Below are positions 35,663 to 42,875 of a stretch of DNA of 42,875 nt, one piece after another. Source of the stretch: Chitinophaga pinensis (GTDB lineage: Bacteria > Bacteroidota > Bacteroidia > UKL13-3); contig CAMDHZ010000024.1 in assembly GCA_945898275.1 (NCBI GenBank), positions 1 to 42,875 of the forward strand, in the 5' to 3' direction. How positions within the stretch are numbered: position 1 is the first letter of the stretch; every line of letters starts with the position of its first letter. Both the position numbers and the translations under genes were made by a program. The notes beneath the pieces are model-generated. The model saw only the letters and a program-made list of their open reading frames with translations, did no database searches and was not told the DNA's origin.

Positions 35663-36673
35663 CTATATTTCAAAAGTTGAGTCAACATGTTCTTTAATCA
35701 ACGCTCTTAGTCCCTCAACGGTTTCCCATTCGCTATTTTCACCTGAATTATATGCGAAACCTACAGGAACTTTAACAGCATTGTGTTGTCCTATAAAATC
35801 TTCTAGTGACCAATTATGCGAGGATGGTAAAATGGTATAGTACTTACCTAAATCATAAGTATAATAAGAATCCGATGGCGTAATCATTTCTTCGTGTACC
35901 TTTTCACCAGGTCTAATGCCTACTACTTTATGCTCACACTCAGGTGCAATAGCTTCTGCAACGTCTAGAATCCGATAAGAAGGTATTTTAGGAATAAAAA
36001 TTTCCCCTCCCCATGCATGAAATAAAGCATGCATTACCATATCAACTCCTCCTTGTAATGAAATATTAAATCTAGTCATCTCAGGGTCTGTGATAGGTAA
36101 AACACCTTCTTTCTTTTTATTGATGAAAAATGGAATTACTGAACCATTAGAGCCCATCACATTTCCATATCTAACCACACTAAAGCGAATAGGATTCCAA
36201 CCTTTGATGTTATTCGCAGCAACAAACAATTTATCAGAGGCCAACTTAGTAGCACCATATAAATTAATAGGCGCACAAGCTTTGTCAGTTGACAGGGCAA
36301 CTACTCTTTCAACGTTAGTTTGTAAACAGGCATCAATCACATTTCGTGCGCCATCAATGTTTGTTTTAACACATTCCTCAGGATTGTACTCTGCAATAGG
36401 AACATGTTTCATTGCAGCAGCATGAATTACGTAATCGACATCTTTGAAAGCTCTTATTAATCGCTCTTTATCTCGAACATCGCCAATAAAAAATCTTATC
36501 TGAGGGTATTTTTCTTGAGGATAATCTTGAGACATTTGAAATTGCTTTTGCTCATCTCTTGAAAAAATAATGAGTTTTCTTATTTCAGAATGATGAGACA
36601 GAATATGGCTTGTAAGTGCCTTACCTAATGAACCTGTCCCTCCAGTAATTAATACAGATTTACCTTTCAGCAT
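35663..36673 (-). CDS. pseB: UDP-GlcNAc 4,6-dehydratase (inverting, 5-epimerising)
   Basis: The protein has 336 residues and GGTGSLG (11-17) for NAD(P), ALSTDKACAP with Thr129-Asp130-Lys131, and the catalytic Tyr139 and Lys143 in NLYGATK. A tyrosine there and the ending region (IRPGEKVHEEM) mark the PseB/FlaA1 short-chain group. It converts UDP-GlcNAc to UDP-2-acetamido-2,6-dideoxy-beta-L-arabino-hexos-4-ulose, the first step to pseudaminic acid. ATG 36673 is 11 bases from the stop of the second dehydratase gene. The usual TDKAANP reads TDKACAP. Confidence 0.92.
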   Translation of the reverse strand: MLKGKSVLITGGTGSLGKALTSHILSHHSEIRKLIIFSRDEQKQFQMSQDYPQEKYPQIRFFIGDVRDKERLIRAFKDVDYVIHAAAMKHVPIAEYNPEECVKTNIDGARNVIDACLQTNVERVVALSTDKACAPINLYGATKLASDKLFVAANNIKGWNPIRFSVVRYGNVMGSNGSVIPFFINKKKEGVLPITDPEMTRFNISLQGGVDMVMHALFHAWGGEIFIPKIPSYRILDVAEAIAPECEHKVVGIRPGEKVHEEMITPSDSYYTYDLGKYYTILPSSHNWSLEDFIGQHNAVKVPVGFAYNSGENSEWETVEGLRALIKEHVDSTFEI

Positions 36674-36684
36674 TTCAACGTAAT

Positions 36685-37893
36685 TTACATTTTTGAGTCC
36701 AAATACTTTCCTAATTCCTTGTGTCCAAAGTCAGGAATCATTTGAATAAATAAGTCTACGATTTCTTTCTTTGTCCAAAAACTTCTTAATCTCATAGCCA
36801 TAATGTGCTTTTCAAAGTTAACTATTCTTTCTTTTTCAATATTCAATTCGTTTTTGATAATACCAATATTTTGAAACCGTTGCATATCAAGAATCTCTTT
36901 TTCAGTGAAGAATTCCTCAAAATCCTTCTCGCCTGTAGTATCACTCTCTGTAAACAAACAAGGCCATACTTCCCCTTCGCTCAGTGACAGGCCACTCTTT
37001 TCCTTATTTTCAAAAAACTGTCGTGCTTCTTCTTCGGAAGAGCAGATGTATGGCTCATACCCCAACTGCTTCAGATAATTAACAGCAATTTCTGCAAAAG
37101 TGATGAGATGTAAACTTTCGCTCAATTTAGGAAAAAAAATATCTCGGTTTTCACCAAAAATGCAAGACATCAAACATAATTCACCGGACTCCTGGGGCAC
37201 TACAAAGTATCGCTTGATATCGCTGGGCGCAACAATAGGTTGACGCTTCTGAATTCGTTGATTAAAGCCATGTAGCAAAGAACCATCCGAAAAAGCCACA
37301 TTGGCAAAGCGAGCTGTTGAAATTTCGATGTCCGTGCTTCTGCGCATCAGAAACATTTCCATAATGCGCTTGGAAGCCCCCATCATATTAACCGGGTTAG
37401 CCGCCTTATCAGTAGAAACACAAAAGTATTTTTTAACCCCTTTTTTGATAGACTGCTGAATGGTTTTATCCGTATTAAACACATTCACTTGAATCATGCG
37501 CATCAAAGTAAAAGAATCTTTTTCCGAGCGAACATGTTTCAGCGCAGAAAGATTCAATACATAATCATAAGCACCATCTGCTTCAATAAATGCATCATAC
37601 TCCACCGAACCTATGTCAAGTGCAAAAGTTTGAAAATCACCGTCTATATAACCAAAAGAACTTCTAATATCTCTCACCAATTCAACCATGTTGTTCTCAC
37701 TAATATCCACAACATGAAGTTTCAATGGATTTCTCTTAAAAATCTCTTTTGTAACAGCCTGCCCAATAGTGCCTGCTCCACCCAAAACCAAAAATCTTGA
37801 CTGTTGAACTATATTACCTAGCTGGTTTTCATATCTAGCTATATCGTTACTAAACAAAAGGGCATTTCGGCCAATTAGCTGAAGTATATTCAT
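36685..37893 (-). CDS. Second UDP-GlcNAc 4,6-dehydratase-like protein (Met-type, retaining class)
   Basis: The protein has 402 residues. A Polysacc_synt_2 domain shows GGAGTIG (38-44), STDKAANPVN (Thr161-Asp162-Lys163) and the block MMGASKR, where Met171 stands at the usual Tyr position before Lys175. This substitution is shared with PglF/WbpM-type retaining 4,6-dehydratases. Unlike those it has no membrane helices, and it carries about 120 extra residues at the C-terminus (EEARQFFENKEK and following) without recognisable motifs. It would make UDP-2-acetamido-2,6-dideoxy-alpha-D-xylo-hexos-4-ulose. No second DegT aminotransferase is present to convert that product, so its partner is unknown or outside the window. 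It lies directly upstream of pseB. Confidence 0.82.
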   Translation of the reverse strand: MNILQLIGRNALLFSNDIARYENQLGNIVQQSRFLVLGGAGTIGQAVTKEIFKRNPLKLHVVDISENNMVELVRDIRSSFGYIDGDFQTFALDIGSVEYDAFIEADGAYDYVLNLSALKHVRSEKDSFTLMRMIQVNVFNTDKTIQQSIKKGVKKYFCVSTDKAANPVNMMGASKRIMEMFLMRRSTDIEISTARFANVAFSDGSLLHGFNQRIQKRQPIVAPSDIKRYFVVPQESGELCLMSCIFGENRDIFFPKLSESLHLITFAEIAVNYLKQLGYEPYICSSEEEARQFFENKEKSGLSLSEGEVWPCLFTESDTTGEKDFEEFFTEKEILDMQRFQNIGIIKNELNIEKERIVNFEKHIMAMRLRSFWTKKEIVDLFIQMIPDFGHKELGKYLDSKM

Positions 37894-37926
37894 CTAAATT
37901 AAATTATTTATGCTTTCTAAAGTGAA

Positions 37927-39228
37927 TTATAACCTTGAGTCAACCAAATCCTTTTCTAAAATCCCCTTCACATCATACACCACTACCTTATCCGATTTGG
38001 CAATGGACATTGTTTTGAAAGCTTTATGCGCCACAGCCAATATTATGGCCGAATAGTCTTCTAAGATGGGAGGTGTGCTGCCGCTTAAAATATCGAGTCC
38101 ATAATCTTGCTTTACTTCCAAGGCATCTGCCCAAGGGTCGTATACTTCCACGTTTACATCAAAGCTGCGCAATTCTTCGTAGATATCGATAACACGGGTA
38201 TTCCTCACATCCGGACAATCCTCCTTAAACGTGAATCCCAAAATGAGCACCTTAGAATCAATGACCTTAATGTCTTTGCGCATCATCAATTTGATGGTTT
38301 CCTGGGCTACATGTCGACCCATGGAATCGTTGAGGCGGCGGCCAGCCAAAATAATCTCGGGGTGATACCCCACTTCCTGGGCCTTTTGGGCTAAATAATA
38401 TGGATCTACACCTATGCAATGTCCACCCACCAATCCGGGCTTAAACTTCAAGAAATTCCATTTGGTGCCGGCTGCCTCCAATACCTCATGGGTATCAATG
38501 CCCATAAGATTGAATATTTTGCTGAGTTCGTTTACAAACGCAATGTTAATGTCGCGCTGGCTATTTTCTATCACCTTGGCGGCCTCGGCAACTTTAATGG
38601 AAGAGGCTTTATGGGTGCCTGCTTCGATGACGCTTTTATAGAGCTGATCCACAAACTCGGCAGCCTCCGGGGTGCTGCCAGAGGTAACTTTAAGGATTTT
38701 GGTGACTGTATGCTCTTTATCTCCCGGATTAATGCGCTCAGGCGAATAGCCCACATAAAAGTCTTCGTTAAATGCTAAGCCTGAAACCCTTTCCAAAACC
38801 GGGGCGCATTCATCTTCCGTAACCCCCGGGTATACGGTGGATTCATAAATAACGTAATCGCCTTTCTTCAATACGCTGCCCACGGTTTCGCTGGCCTTTA
38901 TCATGGGCGTTAAAACCGGACGGTTGTGCTTGTCAATTGGCGTAGGTACGGTGATGATGTACACATTGCATTCCTGAATATTACCCACGGCGGTGGTCAC
39001 CCAAAGGCCTGTATCGTGTGTGTTCTTAAAAGCCTCCGGGCTAACCAAAACGCTTTTCAACAGGGCGTCTTCTACTTCCAGGGTATGGTCTTTGCCTTTG
39101 CGAAGCTCTTCAATGCGTTCGGCATTGATGTCGAAACCAACGGTATGGTACTTTTTGGCGAATTCAACCGCCAAAGGCAGGCCAACATAGCCTAGGCCAA
39201 TGATGCAAATTTTAGGCGTTTGGGTCAT
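37927..39228 (-). CDS. tviB: UDP-N-acetylhexosamine 6-dehydrogenase, TviB/WbpO type
   Basis: UDP-glucose/GDP-mannose dehydrogenase family protein of 433 residues. The N-terminal NAD fold has GLGYVGLP (11-18). The catalytic region has [12 protein letters not shown] with Lys218, and the nucleophile Cys271 in [13 protein letters not shown]. The third domain contains [15 protein letters not shown]. The spacing [22 protein letters not shown] resembles TviB/WbpO rather than WbpA. It oxidises C6 of UDP-GlcNAc or UDP-GalNAc in two NAD+-dependent steps to the uronic acid. That product feeds the TviC-like epimerase (3819) or the WbpB/WbpD branch (40318-41940). It is the first gene of the long minus-strand run; 198 bases separate it from the regulator upstream, with no clear promoter seen. 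Confidence 0.9.
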   Translation of the reverse strand: MTQTPKICIIGLGYVGLPLAVEFAKKYHTVGFDINAERIEELRKGKDHTLEVEDALLKSVLVSPEAFKNTHDTGLWVTTAVGNIQECNVYIITVPTPIDKHNRPVLTPMIKASETVGSVLKKGDYVIYESTVYPGVTEDECAPVLERVSGLAFNEDFYVGYSPERINPGDKEHTVTKILKVTSGSTPEAAEFVDQLYKSVIEAGTHKASSIKVAEAAKVIENSQRDINIAFVNELSKIFNLMGIDTHEVLEAAGTKWNFLKFKPGLVGGHCIGVDPYYLAQKAQEVGYHPEIILAGRRLNDSMGRHVAQETIKLMMRKDIKVIDSKVLILGFTFKEDCPDVRNTRVIDIYEELRSFDVNVEVYDPWADALEVKQDYGLDILSGSTPPILEDYSAIILAVAHKAFKTMSIAKSDKVVVYDVKGILEKDLVDSRL

Positions 39229-39426
39229 TTTTCTGGTTTTTAAAATCAGCTTGGAAATACTTATTTGATTAAAGAATGACTGATTCTCGTTATTAATCCA
39301 AGCTGCTAAATTTTGTGTTCTAGGCTTCTTTTTGGAAAGCAGTGGCTTAACTTAAATTATTTAGTTTTTTTAGAAATCTATTGCAAAATCTTTCATAAAA
39401 ACACCTAATACGTATAGCATCAATGT

Positions 39427-39966
39427 TTACTCGGTTTCGGAGCCCCAAATAATGAGCACCCCATCTTGTTCAAGTTTGTCTTTAAGCGTTTCGTATTCGC
39501 TCTGGCTAAGTACCAAAGGCCTTAATTTCCTATTTATCAAGGCTTCGGCTTTGTTCACCAATTGCATTAGGTTGTCTTGGTCTATTTGGCCCACTATAGC
39601 TAAGTCTATAATGCCCGAATCTTTGCCTTTGGCATAATCGCCGGTAATAAGGGCCAGTTCTACAGTGCCCAAGCGTTCTATTACTTGCTCTACAATGCGG
39701 TCGAAACCCAAATACTTGCCCACCATATTGCGAATGTCAACAAACAAAGGGTTTTTAACATTGGCCTTGTACAATACGGTATTGCCTGCGTTTTCGCTTT
39801 CAAGCAAGCCGGCTTCGGTTAATCGGTTCAATTCTACCCGCACGCTGTTGGTGCTTTCGCCAAACTCATCCGCCAAGCTTCTCAAATAGGCCGCGTTGTT
39901 GCTGTTGCTGAAGAATTTCAGCAACAACTTGATTCGGGTCTTCGATGTGATAAGCGTTTCGAGCAA
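39427..39966 (-). CDS. Winged-helix regulator with a degenerate nucleotidyltransferase-like domain
   Basis: From TTG 39966 (no ATG in frame upstream) the protein has 179 residues. Residues 5-70 form a winged helix of ArsR/MarR-like type (RIKLLLKFF, YLRSLADEFGESTNSVRVEL with the recognition helix, and LNRLTEAGLL). From about 100 the pattern ALITGDYAKG...IIDLAIVG resembles the MNT-type nucleotidyltransferase core, but the first aspartate of the SDIDL pair is replaced by Ile, leaving only Asp121, so enzymatic activity is doubtful. Similar two-part proteins often stand at the boundary of Bacteroidota EPS loci, which suggests local transcription control. The nucleotide-binding pocket might sense a sugar nucleotide (inference). 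Target sites were not identified. Confidence 0.78.
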   Translation of the reverse strand: MLETLITSKTRIKLLLKFFSNSNNAAYLRSLADEFGESTNSVRVELNRLTEAGLLESENAGNTVLYKANVKNPLFVDIRNMVGKYLGFDRIVEQVIERLGTVELALITGDYAKGKDSGIIDLAIVGQIDQDNLMQLVNKAEALINRKLRPLVLSQSEYETLKDKLEQDGVLIIWGSETE

Positions 39967-40317
39967 GGACTTGATTGTAGGGCTTGTTCATGTAACCAAC
40001 AAGCAGAAAGAAAGGTCGAATTTTTCACGGCTTCGCCGTCCTCAGTCACATTTTGGGACTAAGCTTAAATGAGCATTTTTATTACTCATTTTACAATGCA
40101 AATGAAGCAATACTTTTCAAATGTTAAAATGTTTTAATATTAAAAAACCAAAGATTTTTTAGACTTTCTAACCTACTGATATTATAATGGTTATAAAAGT
40201 AAAGACCTGTCTCAATTAAAAGCATTGGCCTAAATTTCGTTCGAATCGGGTTTTTGTTACCGAAAAGTTATGTGAAAAGTGTGAGGATGGGGGGTAAGGC
40301 CTTGACTTACGTCCATT
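39967..40317. other. 351 bp intergenic region between the regulator and the wbpB-like gene
   Basis: It lies between the end of the lhgO-wbpD-wbpB run and the start of the regulator, both on the minus strand. It contains a short stem ACGGC/GCCGT with loop TTC (40027-40039) and a weak GTAAG/CTTAC stem near 40294-40310. Neither has a T-run on the minus strand, so termination is unproven. The part from 40080 to 40200 is very AT-rich and could hold the regulator's promoter, but no TAnnTTTG match was found. Confidence 0.5.
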
Positions 40318-41352
40318 CTATATTTGGCGTTTTGATGGTCTGGGAAATGCTTGGTACATGCGCTCTATAATGTCAACCACTTTCAATCCTTCGAGGGCAT
40401 TGGTGGTGATGCTGGCTTTTTGATTTAAAACCTCTATTACGTTGTTAATGACGAATTGGTGGTTGGCCGCCGAGCCTTTGAACTGGCCGTAATCATTACC
40501 GGGATTGGTTGGAGCCAAAAGGGGCTTTTTGCCTTCTTTTAGGTGGCAGATTTCCAATTCGTTCATATACTGCCCCCCTATTTTTATGCTGCCTTTTTCG
40601 GCTATTAGGGTCATACTGCTCTCCAAATTTTGGTCCCAAATGGAGGTGGAAAAATTCAAACTGCCCATTCCTCCATTTACAAATTTAAAATTCACAAAAC
40701 CGCTGTCTTCAAAGTCGGTAGAATGACCATGATTGAAATCGGCAAAGCGGGCTTGAATGTCTTCAATATCGCCAAACAACCAGTACATAATGTCTATAAA
40801 ATGGCTGAATTGGGTAAAGAGGGTTCCACCATCCAGATGAGCGGTTCCGTGCCAACTTCCAGCTTGGTAATAGCGGTGGTCGCGGTTCCAGTAACAATTC
40901 ATTTGCACCATATACACATGGCCCAAAATACGGCTTTCAAGGGTTTGTTTGAGCCATTGCACGGGTGGTGAATAACGGTTTTGCATCACCACAAATACAT
41001 GCTTATTTACTTGTAGGGCTTTGTAAATAATCTGCTCCGCATCTACCCGGTTTAGCGTCATAGGCTTTTCTATAACCACATGCCTGAATGCATTAAGGCA
41101 TTGAAGGGCATGTTGGGCATGCAGTCCGTTCGGGCTAGCCACTACCACCACATCAACGGCTATTTGAGACTCTAAAAATTCTTCCAATGAATAGAAAAAG
41201 GGAATTTCCCTTAAACTGCCCAAGTCAAAGTCAGGCTTCACACAATCTACCAAAGCCGAAAGTTCAGCCTCCGGATGGTTGTGAATGATTTCAGCATGTC
41301 GGCGCCCAATGCGACCGAAACCCAATACCGCGAATTTCACCTTTGTTTGCAT
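40318..41352 (-). CDS. wbpB: Gfo/Idh/MocA oxidoreductase, WbpB/WlbA-like UDP-GlcNAcA 3-dehydrogenase
   Basis: The protein has 344 residues. N-terminal NAD fold GFGRIGRRH (11-19), VIEKPM (Glu95-Lys96-Pro97) and, in the C-terminal domain, DGGTLFTQFSHFIDIMYWLFG, shared with WbpB/WlbA proteins. The known enzymes oxidise C3 of UDP-GlcNAcA with tightly bound NAD, regenerated by reducing 2-oxoglutarate to 2-hydroxyglutarate. The gene directly follows the acetyltransferase (TGA abuts ATG). The matching aminotransferase WbpE is not in the window. Specificity is inferred from context, since the Gfo/Idh family is broad. Confidence 0.78.
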   Translation of the reverse strand: MQTKVKFAVLGFGRIGRRHAEIIHNHPEAELSALVDCVKPDFDLGSLREIPFFYSLEEFLESQIAVDVVVVASPNGLHAQHALQCLNAFRHVVIEKPMTLNRVDAEQIIYKALQVNKHVFVVMQNRYSPPVQWLKQTLESRILGHVYMVQMNCYWNRDHRYYQAGSWHGTAHLDGGTLFTQFSHFIDIMYWLFGDIEDIQARFADFNHGHSTDFEDSGFVNFKFVNGGMGSLNFSTSIWDQNLESSMTLIAEKGSIKIGGQYMNELEICHLKEGKKPLLAPTNPGNDYGQFKGSAANHQFVINNVIEVLNQKASITTNALEGLKVVDIIERMYQAFPRPSKRQI

Positions 41353-41940
41353 TCAAACCATCTTTTCTACCACACCCAAATGCAGCTTATACATTTGCCC
41401 CGATTCCGGACATCTGGCTACACCCTGTGCATCGAATTCCAAACGCTGCCCGTATTCGCTCATCCAGCCTATTTGCCTGGCCGGATTGCCTACCAGCAAG
41501 GCATAATCGGGTACATTTTTGGTTACCACGGCTCCAGCGCCAACAAAAGCGTATTTTCCAATCTTATGCCCGCACACTATGGTGGCATTGGCTCCAATAG
41601 TAGCCCCTTGCTTCACCAAGGTAGATGCATATTGATTTCGACGGTTTACAGCGCTTCTGGGGTTTAAAACATTGGTAAAAACGCAAGACGGTCCAAGAAA
41701 CACATCGTCTTCACACTCTACCCCGGTATATAAACTCACATTGTTTTGAATTTTTACATTTTTGCCCAAAACCACATGGGGAGACACCACCACGTTTTGT
41801 CCAATATTACAATGGGCACCAATAACACAATGGCTCATAATGTGTGAGAAATGCCATATTTTACTGCCTTCGCCAATGGTACAAGGTTCGTCAATAACGG
41901 CTGTAGGGTGTGCGAAAAAAGAGGCGCTTTGGTTGTGCAT
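41353..41940 (-). CDS. wbpD: UDP-GlcNAc3NA N-acetyltransferase, WbpD/WlbB-like
   Basis: Left-handed beta-helix protein of 195 residues. The N-terminal [20 protein letters not shown], the block [13 protein letters not shown] and the ending [16 protein letters not shown] are hallmarks of the WbpD/WlbB group, which acetylates the 3-amino group of UDP-2-acetamido-3-amino-glucuronic acid. The C-terminal [10 protein letters not shown] is a short Cys-containing tail seen in many homologues. Start ATG 41940; 32 bases separate it from the lhgO stop, with a small hairpin between. Together with the WbpB-like gene it indicates a GlcNAc3NAcA-type residue or a relative. Confidence 0.86.
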   Translation of the reverse strand: MHNQSASFFAHPTAVIDEPCTIGEGSKIWHFSHIMSHCVIGAHCNIGQNVVVSPHVVLGKNVKIQNNVSLYTGVECEDDVFLGPSCVFTNVLNPRSAVNRRNQYASTLVKQGATIGANATIVCGHKIGKYAFVGAGAVVTKNVPDYALLVGNPARQIGWMSEYGQRLEFDAQGVARCPESGQMYKLHLGVVEKMV

Positions 41941-41946
41941 AGCAAA

Positions 41947-41960
41947 AAGCCTTGTGGCTT
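41947..41960 (-). terminator. Small hairpin between lhgO and wbpD
   Basis: On the coding strand AAGCC pairs with GGCTT around the loop ACAA and is followed by TTT, 13 bases after the lhgO stop. The stem has only five pairs, so it could attenuate rather than end transcription into wbpD. Confidence 0.3.
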
Positions 41961-41972
41961 AAGCCCGGCAAT

Positions 41973-42875
41973 TTAAGTTAAATGCTCGATAATTTTATCG
42001 GCAATGGCCAAAGAAGCGGTGGCTGCGGGGCTTGGGGCGTTGAGAACGTGTACCCCACCCTGCGACTTTTGAATAACAAAATCGTCTACCAATCCGCCTT
42101 GTTTGTTTAGTGCCTGGGCTCTTATTCCTGCCCGGCCAGGCATAAGGTCGTGCATTTGCAATTCGGGCATCAGTTTGCGGAGGGCTTTCAAAAAGGCCGT
42201 TTTGGAAAAAGCCCGGTGGTATTCGCCCAGTCCATATTTCCAATGCTTTCCGAACAGTTTCCAGGTACCGGCAAAGCCCAAAGAGGCTGCAGTATCGCCT
42301 GCATGGAAATCGGTTTTGTTATAGCCTTCGCGTGCAAAACTAAATACGGCATTGGGTCCACATTCGGCCCCTCCATGCACCATGCGGGTAAAGTGTACCC
42401 CTAAGAAAGGAAAATTTGGATCTGGAACCGGATAAATCAAGTGTTTTACCTTGTGGTGGGCCTCAGGGGCCAATTCGTAGTAATCGCCTCTAAACGGAAC
42501 TATTCTAATTTCCGGATTAAGGCCATCCAAACGGGCTATGCGGTCTGATTGTAAGCCTGCGCAAGCCACGAGGCTTTTGGTTTGATACTGTCCTTTGTTG
42601 GTTTTTATCGAAATGGTTTGGCCTTGATGACCGATGGCTTGAACTTCTTCGAGATAATGAACCCGACTTCCTGATTGTATGGCACTCATGCGCTCTTGCA
42701 GGCGGCTGGTCACGGCGGGATAATCCACTATACCTGTTTGCTCTACCCTAATGGCTTGAATGCCGCCAACAAATGGCTCAATTTCGCGTATTTCTTTTGG
42801 GTCTATCAGCCGTAATTGCCCGAGGCCATTGGCTATGCCTCGTTCTATTATTCCGGGCAAACGGTTCACTTCGCT
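41973..42875 (-). CDS. lhgO: L-2-hydroxyglutarate oxidase/dehydrogenase (LhgO), N-terminus outside the window
   Basis: The frame is open to the window edge (codons for Ser-Glu precede the first internal GTG at 42869), so about the first quarter, with the FAD-binding GxGxxG, is missing. The visible part is typical of LhgO: FRGDYYEL, LGVHFTRMVHGGAECGPNA, RAGIRAQAL, GGLVDDFVI and LNAPSPAATASLAIADKI. The family oxidises L-2-hydroxyglutarate to 2-oxoglutarate and passes electrons to the membrane quinone pool. It stands upstream of wbpD/wbpB in the same orientation. That fits disposal of the 2-hydroxyglutarate that WbpB-type enzymes produce; the stereochemistry match is not shown by the sequence. 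Confidence 0.9.
   Translation of the reverse strand, partial: SEVNRLPGIIERGIANGLGQLRLIDPKEIREIEPFVGGIQAIRVEQTGIVDYPAVTSRLQERMSAIQSGSRVHYLEEVQAIGHQGQTISIKTNKGQYQTKSLVACAGLQSDRIARLDGLNPEIRIVPFRGDYYELAPEAHHKVKHLIYPVPDPNFPFLGVHFTRMVHGGAECGPNAVFSFAREGYNKTDFHAGDTAASLGFAGTWKLFGKHWKYGLGEYHRAFSKTAFLKALRKLMPELQMHDLMPGRAGIRAQALNKQGGLVDDFVIQKSQGGVHVLNAPSPAATASLAIADKIIEHLT

Noticed and set aside
38414-38778. Several plus-strand frames opposite the UDP-sugar dehydrogenase gene
   Set aside because: They mirror the coding periodicity of the minus-strand gene and contain no family motifs.
40027-40039. Stem ACGGC/GCCGT as a rho-independent terminator for wbpB or the regulator
   Set aside because: Five pairs only and no T-run on the strand transcribed; listed as content of the intergenic region instead.

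Overview
The window looks like a chromosomal exopolysaccharide/capsule (or O-antigen) locus of a Bacteroidota bacterium, probably a Flavobacteriia-like lineage. The reasons are an AT-rich body, very tight minus-strand packing with 1-4 bp overlaps, few clear Shine-Dalgarno sites, a TAnnTTTG-type promoter match, and Bacteroidota-style Wza lipoprotein, Wzc kinase and Wzi/RemB-like outer-membrane genes. No tRNA, rRNA, CRISPR or insertion sequence was seen. Genus cannot be assigned from the sequence alone.

Layout. (1) 1-4853, plus strand, less AT-rich: the end of an initiating sugar-phosphate transferase, Wza, Wzc with a tyrosine-glycine repeat tail, and a TviC/WbpP-type 4-epimerase. (2) 4881-12284, minus strand: a compact set of ten genes. 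These are a second initiating transferase, a metallo-beta-lactamase-fold hydrolase, an AMP-forming acyl ligase, two SDR reductases, two acyl carrier proteins, an intact KAS III, a KAS III homologue lacking all catalytic residues, and a NeuD/PglD-like acyltransferase. This reads as a small acyl-building module for decorating the glycan. (3) 12386-14074: Wzi/RemB-like outer-membrane protein, preceded by a gene-free 879 bp stretch. (4) 14954-28518: NodB deacetylase, GNAT, three glycosyltransferases, a nonsense-broken SGNH remnant, two divergent deacetylase-like paralogues around a LbH acetyltransferase, a nucleotidyltransferase/epimerase pair, the Wzy-like polymerase, a putative nonulosonate transferase and the Wzx flippase. 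(5) 28533-37893: a pseudaminic-acid-type pathway (PseI, formyltransferase, two GNATs, class III aminotransferase, SpsF-type cytidylyltransferase, aldo/keto reductase, PseC, PseB) plus a second, Met-type 4,6-dehydratase. No PseG is present. (6) 37927-42875, again less AT-rich: TviB/WbpO-type UDP-sugar dehydrogenase, a winged-helix regulator, and WbpB-, WbpD- and LhgO-like genes.

Working model (inference). UDP-GlcNAc is oxidised by TviB to UDP-GlcNAcA. That product feeds either TviC (GalNAcA) or the WbpB/WbpD branch, with LhgO possibly clearing the 2-hydroxyglutarate made by WbpB. PseB/C and neighbours make a CMP-nonulosonate that probably carries N-formyl. The acyl module could supply a 3-hydroxyacyl group for an amino sugar, and natural 5-N-3-hydroxybutyryl-7-N-formyl pseudaminic acids are known elsewhere. 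Repeat units are assembled by the glycosyltransferases, flipped by Wzx, polymerised by the Wzy-like protein and exported by Wza/Wzc/Wzi. The conserved-looking flanks and AT-rich variable core fit a locus that exchanges its middle by recombination.
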